Assembly: GCF_964204645.1 (NCBI RefSeq)
Contig: NC_134030.1
Span: 20,093,110-20,157,109, forward strand
DNA: 64,000 bases
Source of the DNA: Tubulanus polymorphus
Lineage: Eukaryota; Nemertea; Palaeonemertea; Tubulaniformes; Tubulanidae
Direction: 5' to 3'
Positions 1-12,323 of this stretch are shown in pieces. The notes beneath the pieces were generated by a model. It saw nothing but the letters and a program-made list of their open reading frames with translations, made no database searches and was not told the DNA's origin. Position 1 is the first letter of the stretch. The number at the start of each line of letters is the position of its first letter. The translations under genes and the position numbers were made by a program.

Positions 1-1286
1 TGTGCAATTATTTGGTTTTACTTCAATTTGTATTTGAAGAATATATAGTATCGCGCGCAGTATTTTTCATCCATTCGTCGACTGTTCTGGCTCGAGAAAA
101 CGAGATATTGTCATTTCGAAAGTATAATACGTTGGAAGAGCGACTAAGGTAAGCGTAGTGATAAAATATTCAAATTTAACGATAAAAATGATACCTTGTT
201 CCTCAAAAGCTTAAAAGTTGACCCGGCCGGCCGCCGCCTATCTACCCTATACATTATTCTAAAAAAAAGAAACTATTATCAGCCATTCGACAACAAGACG
301 CGGCGGCTATTGAAACGAATGGATTACAAATTCTATTGAAATTTACAAAATAACCCGGGCGCTGCGGAGAAACAGGGTGTCTTTTTTAGCCTAAAATAAT
401 ATACTCCGATACGTACAGCAGCAATTTCAGTTGCCGGAATCTAAAATACGACACATGACTAAATACTTTTTTCTGCTGAAAATCATGCATCGATTAATTG
501 ATCAATGACGTGTCACTGATCATACCGTTTAGCATAGTAGTATATTCTACGGTTATATGTAGATTTTCACCGATGGAGATCTCAATATAAATTACATAAA
601 ATTCATAACCAAATTCATTATTCCTGAAGATGACTATTAGGATATAGTCGAAACGTTGAATAAACTACTAAGCTCAAAGTAACATTTTCGGACTTTTTCT
701 TATCATTGTGGGATTCTCTCTACATCGCGTCAACACGGATATAGTGTTCTATCAATCGCGTTCATAACCAAATTTTTCTATAATAAATGATTTTCTATAG
801 TTGAGGTTAGTAACTAATTTCAAACGAATATCTTTTGACTAGATCATTTAGGCTGAGGAACCAAACTTGGAAGCGACTCTGAAGACAAAAAATGAATTAT
901 CGATGATTATCTATATTAGATATTTGAAGCTTATCACTCACGGAAAGAAACGACAGAGACTTGTTCCTGCGATGCCCAAACACTAGCAATGCGGCCGCCC
1001 TGCACTCACTTCATAGCACGGCATTCAAACCAGCGATTCAAACCCGTTACACTGCTCTGCACTAAATCAAAAATACATCAAGTATTCTTTATGAATTTTT
1101 GACTATATCTATTATCAGTTCCTTTTTTTCTGTGTAGCTGCGTTATTTCAAACCTGGCCCATTCTCTGACGAAAAGGTTTGCTCATTGAGAGCCTATTTG
1201 AAAACTGTCGCAATATCAATTTTCTTTTTGAATTTTTGAAAATGCCAAATTGCAAATATATTTTATTCAAATTCTAGGCGAAGAAA
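1..1286. other. Upstream region of knottin gene copy 1, no gene seen
   Basis: I see no convincing coding sequence here. The stretch is AT-rich with many stops in all frames. Its one recognisable element is a hammerhead-like repeat core at 624-655, followed by AATAAA-containing sequence and a 'tgtgggatt' tail shared with similar cores elsewhere in the window. The corresponding stretch in copy 2 is 12324-13611, with the same content. Confidence 0.6.
624..655 (+). repeat. Hammerhead-like motif of a dispersed repeat (copy-1 block)
   Basis: The sequence reads CTGAAGA, then one T, then a six-base stem (GACTAT/ATAGTC) closed by a short loop, then GAAACG. CTGANGA plus a stem plus GAAA is the catalytic-core arrangement of hammerhead ribozymes, known from Penelope-like retroelements. 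One extra T sits between CTGANGA and the stem, so activity is uncertain. The same arrangement recurs at several places in this window with different but still complementary stems. Confidence 0.45.
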
Positions 1287-1955
1287 ATGCTTGTTTATAC
1301 AATGACTCGCATATGTGCTTTTGCTGCGATTGTGGCCAGTGCCGTGGCCTTCAGTGGTGAGTTAAGACTAGGAAAATAATTCTCAGCTTCATGAGATTTC
1401 ATAAAATGATATAATTCAATTCACAATTATCATTAAACATTTAGTATGCGTTTATCGACGGATTGAATTGATTTGATAGATATATTTCACAAAATGACAC
1501 ATATACATTATGACAAAACCCTGTTAATTGACGTGCAATATATTGTTATTATACACATGTATTTTTTTAACACCCTGGCCCGCTAAGCGCAACGCTAGAA
1601 GCGGGTTCGATGTTTCATTTTCCCAATACCCACACTAGAGAAGAACCTCCGACCAAGAAACTTCCAATGGTTGAACCCATAAACCCTGGATTGATGAGAA
1701 CAGTGACAGGCGGCTTATACCACTCGGCCACTGCGCCTCCCATCTGTTATCCTCATCGGGATCACCATTATAGTCCTACATCTGGGGGCGGGAGTTCCAT
1801 TATTTCTTCAATTTAGGTAAAAACATCTTTCACTTCAAAATTCAATTTTTAATTTCATGTTTTTCGAAAATATAGATTGCTATCCAAAGGGCAGGACGTG
1901 TGACGATGACCTTAAGTGTTGCAACAACACCTGTAGAGCTAGTATTTGTTCCTGA
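1287..1955 (+). CDS. Small secreted six-cysteine (knottin-type) peptide, copy 1
   Basis: This is a two-exon gene: exon 1 at 1287-1356 (donor GTGAGT, phase 1) and exon 2 at 1876-1955 (acceptor after TATAG), giving 49 residues. Exon 1 is almost entirely a hydrophobic signal peptide of about 23 residues. Exon 2 encodes a mature peptide of about 26 residues with spacing C-x6-C-x5-CC-x3-C-x4-C, the inhibitor-cystine-knot pattern found in O-superfamily conotoxins, spider knottins and some non-toxic peptides. There is no dibasic propeptide, unlike most conotoxin precursors. AATAAA at 2125-2130 lies 170 bp after the stop. The intron contains a SINE. Function is unknown: toxin-like, antimicrobial and signalling roles are all possible. 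The cysteine pattern and the consistent splice phase in both copies make a real gene likely. Confidence 0.8.
1561..1741 (-). repeat. tRNA-derived SINE in the knottin intron, copy 1
   Basis: On the minus strand the element begins with a tRNA Ser/Leu-like head containing an A-box-like GTGGCCGAG and a B-box-like region. It continues into a body shared with 32047-32267 and ends in an A-rich tail, seen as T-run 1562-1568 on the plus strand. It lies antisense within the knottin intron. It is present in both copies of the duplication, so it was inserted before the duplication. Confidence 0.75.
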
Positions 1956-2124
1956 TCGTTGAGTACGAAGGTTTATAACGGGATATACTCGTGGTGGTTT
2001 GGGAAATATATCCGATTATGAAACTGAACGACAGTCAGTTTTACTGACTAGGCCGTGTACTAAAAAGCTCGCACTGAATTTATAATTGTTACCGATTCTT
2101 CATATCTTGTAGTAAATTAGATTC

Positions 2125-2130
2125 AATAAA
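2125..2130 (+). terminator. Polyadenylation signal of knottin copy 1
   Basis: AATAAA lies 170 bp after the stop codon, and the equivalent hexamer in copy 2 is conserved at 14457-14462. Confidence 0.6.
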
Positions 2131-2550
2131 ACTGCGAGTAAATAAATCAATTGTCGGGTTGTTGACTGTTTATGATTCATCGGTCAGAGTTTTCAAAGTG
2201 ATCAGAAGTGCCATTCCATCGGCGGTGAAGAACATTCATCGTCAATTAAAAAAGACTACTCGTAAGCAAAAGTCCAAAAACTCCCTAATTCAATTATTTC
2301 AGTCCCAGGGTTTAAATGTTTCATATGCATCCATCCATTAAGATATTTAGAGTTTTCTGTCCTAGTTCCCGATCGGCGATTTTCCTGTGACTTCACGCAA
2401 CCACGTATGAAACTGGGGAAAACAATACAAATACAGTTTGAATATGCTTTAAATGAAATCCATTTTCGTAGTTCATTGATGTTTCGATTTTTTGTTTATA
2501 AAATAGTAAGTATCATCTGCAAACATCGTGCAATCTAAGATGTCTACAAA

Positions 2551-2745
2551 TTATATCAGCAATAGGTGCCGAATATAAAGAGTAAGTAAAACTGGCCCCG
2601 GAACTGAACCTTGGGGACTTCCACATCGAAAATCAGCTATATTAACTTTACCGTTTGTAACAACTTTGTGCGTACATTCCTGAAGGTGCCTAAGATTTGA
2701 AATAATTCTGTTTTGAAGCTGATTAGCGGCCATGCGTTCGGGCAT
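2551..2745 (-). pseudogene. Non-LTR retrotransposon reverse transcriptase fragment, copy 1
   Basis: About 64 codons read on the minus strand resemble the middle of a LINE reverse transcriptase. They include a CG-x-PQGSVxGP-like stretch followed by LLTLYI, corresponding to the PQGSVLGPLLF motif of RT palm motif B in jockey/CR1-like elements. The catalytic YADD box and all flanking domains are missing, and the fragment ends in stops. In this copy the motif reads GSPQGSVPGP, a degenerate form. It is a dead relic carried along by the segmental duplication. Confidence 0.75.
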
Positions 2746-3788
2746 CTTTGTGGCTACAGGTTAGTAAGACAATGATCTATAATTATTCAATTAATACAGA
2801 TTTAGAATTTGTGGTTTTTATCAATTGCTCAACCGAGCATGATTTTAGTTAAACAGTTCGTAGGTACAACACCGGTTTCCAAATGAGCAATTTATAATTC
2901 TAGTAACGATTGGAACAGTAACACACTGTTTTAGAATTGGCGCGGGCAACTAAAGCATCTTCCTTATACTTCGCAAATCCACGACCCGCATCAAAATTGC
3001 TCGGAGCACCACGGCAAAACTGATCATTATCGCGACTAATGGTCAGTAGCGTATGTTCCAAACGAGCGATGGAAATTCACTTATTTCAAACTGGTCATTT
3101 ATGCGTTAAATACAAGCACTTGAGAGACACACGGATACGCGACATGGACTTAATAGCGTAACCTGCATTTTCAAGTGTATTAATGGCTTATGCGAGCTTT
3201 CAACTTAAACTTCGTGTTGGGCGGTGATTTATTGATAGGCCATCTAGAAGGCTGAGATTGAACCGCATATTTTTTTTTGAAAAAAAAACTTTCTTTCAAA
3301 ATCAATTCCGAAAGATCTAGCGGTTTGAAATTAAACAAATTCGTACGGATATAGTTAATGAAATTTTGAATTGATGCAAAGGTAGAAAAGTATTGAATAA
3401 TGATTTTGAGGCTCATCGTGAATATTCGACGATTCTATAACTAAAATTACGTTCGGGTTGAATGTGTTCTGATGAAATATGTAATGTCTAATGTCTAAAT
3501 TCGTGTGTGAACAAATTGGAAAAATCGAATTTGGAATTAATTGGCCTTAAGAATTTTGGTGAGCAACATGGAATCTAGAAATTATTGCTAATTGATAAAC
3601 AGATCTGTAAGCTAAAAATCCAAACATTTCAAATCTAGAATCAGTTTTCAAACTAATTGCGGCAGTAACTAAAAAATCAACTTAAATGAAGTGACAGCGA
3701 ATTCTCTAATTGGACGAACTGTAATTTGTGCTCGTTGTTATTCGACGAAAGTGGTTTCGGTTCATTTGTCGTGTTGATGCTGTTCGGT

Positions 3789-6700
3789 ATGGATCGACTG
3801 AGAGCGCTGTTTATAGCGTCGCTGATCGTCTGCCGAGTTAACATCGCACACGCTGATCTGTCTGACTCTGTGACGGTCAGTTCGTCTTGTAACAACACTT
3901 GGTACCGCGTTGATTCTACGTCCGGTTACATCGTTTCACCGAATTACCCGTCGTTAACGCGCGGTGTTGAATGTCGTTGGTTCGTCAACAGCTCTTTACC
4001 GGGAACTTTCTACATTAAACTATACTACGACATCGAGCCGTCGATATTCTGTAGTGATAACTACCTTCTCGTCGGTGAGTCCGATAACAGATTCTGCGGT
4101 GAAGGAAAACATGAAATCCACCGTAACGATTCGATCTCGTTGATATTTAGAAGTGACGTCGATGGTGCGCGGAAAAGTCGGGTTTATGTCATATATCGTT
4201 ATGAACGAAACAATTTGAAATTATTTCCTAACTGCAGGAAAACATATCATAGAATAAACAAATTACAAACATCGGCAGGATACAAATTCGCAATGTTTTT
4301 GGATCGCTGCCAATTATATTTGGAATGGATCGGAATCCCGGACGGTTTTGCGATTAATTTGACGTTTACACAGATCGATTTTAGTTTATATTCTGGCGCT
4401 CATTCAGTGACAACTGTTCAGATTTACGACGGATGGAACACAACTGAACCTATAGCTGTTATACCAGAACAAACCGGGCATCCACCTTTATCATTTTATA
4501 CTAAAACTAGCAAAGCCCTTATTGGTGCACATCTATTGCCCTTTAAATCGCAACTATTAGCTCATGTCTATAGAATATCTGATTGGAACGTCTCTAATCC
4601 GTTAATTCAAATCTCTAATAACGAGTCTGGAGTGCTCATCCCTGATGACAACAGTTTACACGTAATAACTCGATCAAAAAACTTACACTGCTGGACTATC
4701 ACAGTGCAGGTGTTACAGTACGTCGTCTTTAACTGGACCCGTGATCTCAGCACATCCGGTGACGTCATTGGTGTATATAAACTAGAAGGGTTACGCGTTG
4801 TAGGAACTGATATTTTACTCGATTACAACTACCTGGAATCACTGAGTGTTAAATCTGACGGCTTTCTCGTCATACTGTGCGTTTTGATAAAACCAGGTGT
4901 TTTACCGTCGAATGTGAAAATTGAATTTGAAGTGAAATCTATTTCCATAAAAGACGTACGAGTGGATAAACGCTCGGTGAGTATTGTGCGTTTAAATTTT
5001 AAGTTTAGGATTTTATCATGTGTGGATCTTTATTATTAGGTTTCATGCATAGAGTTTTTGTTTTGTTTGTGTTCTGAGAATAAAGTGAAAGTCTTCGAAG
5101 CCTACACAAGAAGCTACGTGCATTTTTTCTTGTGTAAACGATTATTGGGATGATTTAGGGTGGGTTTTTTCAACTAAAATATTTTAGTGGGAAATTTGGA
5201 TTTTCCACCTGAAGAAGAAATTTCATTTTAGCAAATCTTAAAACACGAATTGCTGCGCGTGACAAAATCATTAATCGAGATAGATTTGAAAATGTTTTTA
5301 TGTTATTAATACTTAAAAAAACAAATGCTGATTTGTTATATTTTGTAGATATCTGGCTACAGTTACAATTTACCTCCTCGAATTCTGTTCCCGACGACAA
5401 AGAAGACAACATTATCGTATCGTATAAATACATACCAATTTAAACGGAAAGTTGATATCTATGATGATAGATTGAAACTAACAGTTTCATCAGAGACGTG
5501 CGAGAGAGCTGGATTTTATATATATGATGGTGGTAATTTTACAGCTAGACGCTATGGTCCGTATTGTCCTGGTTATAAATATGGTCGTAACGTCGTCAGT
5601 CTGATTACATCAGGAGGACCGGTTACTGTAGTAGGGTACGCTTATAACTGGGATGATCGGTTGGTAGTTGATTCGGAAGCATATCTAGTATTCGCCCCTA
5701 CTGATTGTGACGGGTATGTTCTGCAGGAAAGAGAAAATCAGATCAATATGACGTCACACTGTCTCGTGATTACACCTGAAAACCGACGCCTTCCTTTAGA
5801 AAATATTTATATATTATCAGAACACGAATATCAAATTTACACTTGTTCCCGTGGTTTAAATTCGTGTCCTGTTGTTACTCTTGCAACTCAATTACTGAAT
5901 AACAGTCTCTTATTGAATCATCTGATGATAAAAGGAAGTAGTTATAGGTTCTGGAGTAATCCACTGATGATTGTACTACGACGTAAATGTTTGGTGTTGA
6001 TGATCTATCAAGATTCCCCGGTACTTACTTCTGATAGTTTTGCATACGTCCCGCCGATGCGAGAAAAATGTGGAGTCGCACAATCACCGAACTATCCTGG
6101 ATATGTTCCACAACGCAGTAAATCAAGTTTGTACTACTCATTTCATTACGACAAACCTTTGAATTATTACATCAGATTCCTTTTCAAATTTATGGGACAC
6201 GCCTCGTGCAGCCCTTCTAGTAGTAATGCCGTTCGAGATCAATTATTACTGGCACAGATTATTTCGAAACCTGGTAATCATGAAACCGGCTTTAGACAGC
6301 GTCGCCACGAGAATAAAATATGTGAAAATAACGCTGTACCTGGACTTGTATTATACAGTCTACTCGGGTATGACGTTTACTTTGAAGCGAAAAACTATAT
6401 CCCAATATTCAAAATTCAATACACTTTAGAACAAGCGTCCTTACAAACACATCTGAATAATGGCTGTGGATCAGATTTTCTAGATTCAGGTGTTTCGTGT
6501 ATCAGATACATCAAACATGAACGTCTGAATTGGGAGAACGCTGAAATGTACTGTCAACAGAAATACGGAGGACATCTTCTCAGTATCAACTCTGAACATG
6601 AAATGATTGCTTTAGAAAAACTGTTCGCTACGAAACTTCTTCAGGAGGCGTATTCACAGGCGGCGCTGATTGTGATGATTGGATTGAAATGGCAGGTAAT

Positions 6701-9700
6701 TTCAAAGTTTCGTTATGAACATGTTTACCAACATTCATTTAGTTTTGAACATGATTTTGAATTTGTTACGTATTCATTCATTCTCTACTAAAAGTCTAGA
6801 ATCTTTCATATTAATTGAAACAGATTTCTATTAGTCAACGTGTAAAATATAACATAATCTTAATTTGATGAACTCAATTCAGACGCTTGATATAAGTTAG
6901 ATATCCTAAAGCTAATCGTCATGAACACTTCTAAAACCATTTCGATCAATGAAACTGAATTTATTTTGAACAGGATGATGGTTATTACACGTGGACTGAT
7001 GGAAAACCATTGAGCTACACAGAGTGGTTTAAACCTACTATAATAAACGAAACGATACCAGAAGTTATTCAAGGATTGATATCACCTCTACGAAAACAAC
7101 CGATAAATGACGTCAATATGCCGTGTACGGCGATGATTCTGAATAATCCACGAGGATCAGCGAACTGGGTTCGATTCCCGTGTCAAATCGAGGAGACTCG
7201 AACAACTTTCATTTGTGAAAAAGACAAAGATAACTCCTCATCTACTAACAATCACAAATTACCTGTTGCAGAAGAAAACTATACTTATTTTTCGGGGATA
7301 TTGGAATCAGATAACTCCACGTGTTTAAAGGGATGGATTGGTTTAGAAAGAAATTGCTATCAGATACTTACAGCCTGGGAAACTCACATATTGTCAATTC
7401 GAGAAGCTGAGAGAATGTGTCATACAATTGGTGGTGAAATAGGTATAGTATCCAATGATGTTATAATTCAGCATTTGATTCAAATATTTCATTATGAACA
7501 TCAATACGGTGCTGTTCTAGCAAAGGCTACGGAAAGTGAATTTCTTGCTCTGGATCCAGTTTTGACCAGAGATGAAATAACATATATAAAAACGGTGAAA
7601 TGGTCAGTGACTGCCTTTGATAATGTCACAGATGTAGCGCATTCAGTGCTATGTTCCTACAATGTAACTGATGAAGAGTTGGCTTCTATAAGTGGTTGTA
7701 AATCGTGGCAATTTGAATGTAACGATCACAGATGTATCAGCGATCATCGCGTATGTGATACCAGAAACGACTGTCAACACGGTGAAGATGAACTCGATTG
7801 TTCGGATTCAATCTTGCGCAGTCAGTTCCACTGTACCGATGGAAGAATTATATCAGTTAGTAATTTGTGTGATTTTGTACGAGATTGCGCTGACGGATCT
7901 GATGAGAACTCGTGCTATCATACTTCATGTTCCTCTGAACAGTTTAAGTGTAGCAATGGACAATGCGTGGGTAAATATAATCGATGTGATGGACTGGTTG
8001 ATTGTAAAGATAAATCTGATGAGATCGGCTGCTCTTCGGATAAATGTAACGGGTTTCTGTGCGTAAATGGTGAATGCATCAGTTCTCTGTTGTATCGGGA
8101 TGGCGTTGTAGATTGTGCTGGTAGCCTCGAAGAAGATGAGATTGTCGCCAACATAACAGTTACACCAAAGGTTCACTGTACTACAGAGAACTACTGTACG
8201 ACTAATTTCACAAACTTATGTAAGAAATCCGATGAACAAAGATGTTCTTTCGATTCTCCTCATTGTTATTCTAGACGTCACAGGTGCATTTTAGAAAGGA
8301 TGTCGATTGGTTACCCGGTATGTAGAAGGCTCGAACATATACAAGGTTGTGCTGATTTCAAATGTCCAGCTGGTGCTGCAAAATGTCCAGCATCTTACTG
8401 TATACCGATGGGACAGGTGTGCGATGGTCGATCCGATTGTCCTAACTCAGAAGATGAGCGAAACTGCAAGACTTTGTCATGTCCTGGCTTGTTTAAATGT
8501 GGCCAGGAAAACCGATGCATACCTCAATCTGAAGTTTGTGATGGTGTCGTCAATTGTAAACAGACCACTGATGACGAAGCTTTCTGTGACGTCATATGTC
8601 CAAAGGAATGTAAATGTCAAGGTCATTTGATTGATTGCGATCATGCTGATTTCGTAGAAATTACTGATCTTTTCTCGGCATCAACTCGAGTTCTGATTTT
8701 ATCAAGAAACCAAGTTGTATTCAATGAGTCAACATTTTCTTCGTACCTCTATTTACATTTCCTTAATATTTCACGTAACAATTTGTCTTATATTGTTCCA
8801 AACTCGTTCTCAAACCTGCATAATCTACATACATTAGATCTTACATATAACCGCATAATATCATTTTCTGCGAATACATTCGCCGGTTTGTATAGTTTGG
8901 AAATACTTTTGATTTTTGGAAATCCAGTGAGATATTTAGAAGAAGGCAGTTTTCAAGGTTTAAAGTCATTAAGCAATCTCGATTTTCACGGACTTTCCTT
9001 GTCGTTACTCGATGGAAATGTGTTTAGTGGTTTATCCGCTTTAGAGTCGTTAAATATCAGCGGTAACGAGATCAAACATATTTCACGAAATGCGTTCGCC
9101 GGATTAACAAAACTAAGAAATCTGGATCTAACCGAAAATTCTGAAGTCATCTCCGTACAAAGAAACGTTTTTGAAAGTCTTACATTATTGAGTTCTTTGG
9201 CTTCTGACGCGTACAAATTTTGTTGCATGGTTCCGAATGTTGACCGGTGTCTCCCGGAAGCCGACCAATTTTCATCTTGTTCCGACCTTATGGGTAACAC
9301 TGTTCTTAGAGCAATCATTTGGGCGATCGCTTCATTCAGCTTTTTTGCCAACATCATCGTAATTTTACTTCGCGTTCAAGCGTTACGCATTTCATCCTCT
9401 GAATCACGTAACATATCCTCTGATATCCTAATCATTAATATTGCCACCTGCGATTTTCTCATGTCAATTTATCTTTTTCTGATCGCTGGAGCCGATTACG
9501 TCTATAAAAGTGTTTATTTTCTCAATTCTGAAAGGTGGACAGATAGTTCACTGTGTCGACTCGCTGGGATTTTAGTAACTCTTTCGTGTGAGGGGTCTTT
9601 GCTTTTTCTCCTGATTCTAACCCGTCAAAGATACTCGAATATCGTCGATCCATTTTCTGAAAGCCCAATTATATCATCGACATATGTGTCCGGTATTTGC

Positions 9701-10204
9701 TGTATATGCTGGATCATTTTGGGCAACATTTCAATGCTACCGCTGTCGTCATCTTCTTATTTCGGACATAACTTTTACGGCACAACTGGTGTTTGTTTAC
9801 CTATGAATTTACTATCCATCAATGTCCACGCCTGGCAATATTCATTCGCTATTTTTGCCGTTTTTAACTCGGTCGTACTTGCTACAATAATGATGACGTA
9901 TGCACAGATGTATAAACTCGTATCTGGAAGCAGGTCCGGCTCGGGTAGAGCTGATCCTACCGAATTGGTTCTGGCACGTAGGAGTTTAGTGATAAATCTG
10001 TGTAATTTATTTTGCTGGTTACCGATAATTATCGTTCAGTTTTGCGCTGTATTGCGAGTAGAAATACCGAACCAAGTGGCGGCTTGGTTGGTGGTACTTT
10101 TCCTACCGATCAACTCGTCCCTGAATCCACTTCTTTACACCATCCTCACTATTGATGTTAAATCTATTCGGGCCAGAAATAAACGCGTTTTGAAAACTCG
10201 CTGA
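3789..10204 (+). CDS. Giant GRL101-like GPCR: CUB, C-type lectin, LDLa, LRR and 7TM (receptor 1)
   Basis: There are three phase-0 exons: 3789-4976, 5349-6695 and 6974-10204, giving 1921 residues. I chose the ATG at 3789 because it aligns in all three paralogues and starts a signal peptide (cleavage near residue 24). Order of domains: a CUB domain (about 35-140), further degenerate CUB-like modules to about 760, a C-type lectin domain split by intron 2 (769-928), a second degenerate lectin domain (962-1072), six or seven LDLa repeats (1086-1383, several with intact C-D-x-x-x-D-C-x-D-x-S-D-E-x-x-C), an LRR N-cap, about eight LRRs (1405-1588), then seven helices (1625-1904). TM3 ends in RQRY in place of DRY; TM7 keeps NPLLY. 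LDLa, LRR and 7TM together match Lymnaea GRL101. The CUB and lectin part is an addition. It presumably acts at the cell surface; ligand unknown. Polyadenylation signal at 10346. Confidence 0.9.
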
Positions 10205-10345
10205 ACCATTCGACAGTCAAACCCTGACTATGCACTCTAATCAGAATGCTGCGAAATCTTTTCAGATGAAATATATTATATACATAAACAAATACGTAGC
10301 AAACGTGTGGACTCGAGAACGAACTGATACTTGCTTAAACGTTCC

Positions 10346-10351
10346 AATAAA
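10346..10351 (+). terminator. Polyadenylation signal of receptor 1
   Basis: AATAAA followed by an A-run lies 142 bp after the receptor stop, and the equivalent is conserved at 22559-22564 in copy 2. Confidence 0.5.
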
Positions 10352-10832
10352 AAAAAAAACTGACGACACTTCAAGATAATATCGCAAAATAATGAAATCA
10401 TCGAATGGGTTTCGAATCGTGTCCAGAAATACGACGAAGCGATAAGAATACACGCTAGGAGAGCTGAGTAATGTCATCTAATATGAGTTGTAACACCGAT
10501 TATCCTGACAGTTAATTACGCTTATTTTATATCAGGATGATTTAACAAATTATGTAAGCTGGAAATAAAAGTGTCAAATAGTGGTACATGTTCTACGTTC
10601 ATCGATTTAAAACCGTATTTGAGCGCTTCAATGTTTATTCGAAGGATAAAGCTTGCGTTGCTTTCGTCCATTCAAAGTCCTACGCCCGGAGGAGGTGGGA
10701 TCACTTCAAATGCGTGTCGAACCATATGGACATTATCGGCGCTGTTAAAGGTGATCTACGTCTTTTGAATTCAGTCGTGTTCAGTATGTTCTTGCCAGTT
10801 TCTCGTTTATTAATCTTTTATAGCCTCGGCCT

Positions 10833-11105
10833 TCAACACCCCCCTGACAAAGGATAAGTATCGTCTAATGCACTGAGGTGTACTCGGGCCCACAACGGGA
10901 ACGACAATTGAGTCAATCGCTCAACACTGATCAGAATGATTACCGAGTTCCGATTCATCTTCGCCGTGTGCTGAAGTCCGTCACAGTACACAGTAAACAC
11001 CGCCGACACTCCGTAAAAATAATTCAAATATCGGAATTTTTCCAGACCGTACGTCCACAACGATAAGTATTCCTTCAATGAGGTGAAGCAAAATAACGCG
11101 ACCAG
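10833..11105 (-). pseudogene. Antisense relic of a class A GPCR (TM3/ICL2), copy 1
   Basis: On the minus strand a frame reads a hydrophobic stretch ending in LISVERLTQLSFPLWAR. This corresponds to the end of TM3 and loop 2 of peptide-receptor-like class A GPCRs and aligns with the ITLERAAVVLFPF stretch of the intact receptor at 30260. No convincing TM1-2 or TM4-7 can be joined to it. Copy 2 has a four-base length difference just downstream, which breaks the frame, so I call it a relic. It lies tail-to-tail with receptor 1. Confidence 0.45.
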
Positions 11106-11194
11106 GTATTTTAGGATCGCAAATATTCTGAGCAGGTGGTACGTACAAATTTGTAAATTCGAGAAAAAACAATTGTAAGAAATAACCGTGAAAA

Positions 11195-11276
11195 TTAGCG
11201 TTCGAACCCCTAAGCCCTCGGTTGCCTGGAGACTAGTGACCGGCGGCTTAAAACCACTCGGCCAATGCGCCTGTTA
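11195..11276 (-). repeat. tRNA-like SINE head at the edge of the duplication
   Basis: On the minus strand this short element has the same A-box-like GGCCGAGTGG as the SINE at 32047-32267 and a B-box-like GGGGTTCGAAC. The body is absent. It begins almost exactly where the similarity between the two duplicated blocks stops, so it may mark one breakpoint. Confidence 0.55.
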
Positions 11277-12323
11277 CATGAGTTCAAAGAAGGTTTGGCT
11301 AGTGTATTGAGCTTGGATCAAAATTTCCACCAGTTGTGATCTAGATGCTTAGTATACGTTAGTATACTGAACGGCATGATCGATGACCAACAATATTCAC
11401 CATTGAATATACGATTTACTCACCTGTTGCACTGAAGGTTTGGGTTACTGATATTTCTGATCGATGAACAATGCTCCCGAATCGGTGTGCAAATACATTT
11501 TCTAAAAGGAGTTTAATACAAATATACAGTTTGACAGGTTGTAGTGCAGTTCGGTCGTCAAAACAACTGACGAAAATTGTAATGAATACATGTAGTTAAT
11601 CTATCATGTGAAACTGAATTAACTCACAAACATCAGTTTAAGTACCGTACTGCTATTTCCAAAATTTCGATGTATTAAATAAGGCAGCCAAGAAAATTCA
11701 CCCCCAATCAGTCGCTTGCCGGTTAAGACTGAATGGAAGATTGTTTGAATGAACCGGAACCGAATTTCCCAATTATGTACTTTGAGCAAAAAACTTTTGT
11801 AAACTCGACCGCCGATCACACAACTATATCTGTACTTCGATTATCGATTGTAAAACCAAACCCCTTGTTTCGCTCGTGGTAGGTGTGGTGGGTTTGTAAG
11901 GGACACTCAATCAAAAAAATCAAACGAAATTTACCAACCAAATAAATAACAGGGACAATCCCTATTTTAGGAAAAAAAACACAAATGAAGAAGAGCCACA
12001 ATTCAAAGTATACACGATAAACTCTAACTCCGCCCCTGAATTATGCCGCATTCTTAGGCAGTTTTTACTCCAAGTCTTCAAATCACGAGGTATACACGTA
12101 TTACAGAGGGCCGCATTACGTCACTGCAGAAAATGCGTCTCGTGGAGAAAATGGTGGAAGGCGGGGGACTTAACAAAACTGTTTAGATGATATAAAAGAT
12201 GATGTGTTTGTCTGCTGTCGTGAATATGTATTGTTAAAGGTTTTGAATACATATGGATTTAAAAACTTCTCGCTGAATTTCCCTGTAAGAGGACACCATG
12301 AAGAGTCAATCAATCACCAAAGC
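11277..12323. other. Spacer between the duplicated blocks
   Basis: I see no gene, tandem repeat or inverted-repeat element that I can support. Short open frames exist on the minus strand but lack any domain or repeat support. The stretch is not shared with the DNA beyond copy 2. Confidence 0.5.

Larger units (their letters stand above)
1956..3788. other. Intergenic region between knottin and receptor, copy 1
   Basis: Apart from the knottin polyadenylation signal and the reverse-transcriptase relic, I see no coding region or structured element. The final 100 bp before the receptor start are conserved with copy 2 and probably include the receptor promoter and 5' untranslated region. No clear TATA box is visible. 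Confidence 0.5.
1..11194. repeat. Segmental duplication, copy 1
   Basis: This block matches 12324-23509 almost throughout, in the same order and orientation, including introns and intergenic DNA. It carries the knottin gene, the SINE, the reverse-transcriptase relic, the giant receptor and the antisense GPCR relic. The receptor start codons are exactly 12,323 bp apart. The left edge may lie outside the window because the match begins at base 1. The right edge is near 11194, where the sequence runs into a tRNA-like SINE head instead of the flank seen after 23509. Differences are scattered single bases and short indels, so the duplication is recent. Confidence 0.95.

Noticed and set aside
7692-8154. 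Open frames overlapping the LDLa exon on both strands
   Set aside because: Shadows of the conserved receptor frame; the same shadows recur in the paralogues.
10571-10857. Overlapping plus-strand open frames after receptor 1
   Set aside because: No domain, disrupted in copy 2 (22780-22977), and opposite to a GPCR-like relic.
11619-12001. Minus-strand open frames in the spacer between blocks
   Set aside because: Short, no domain, not preserved elsewhere.
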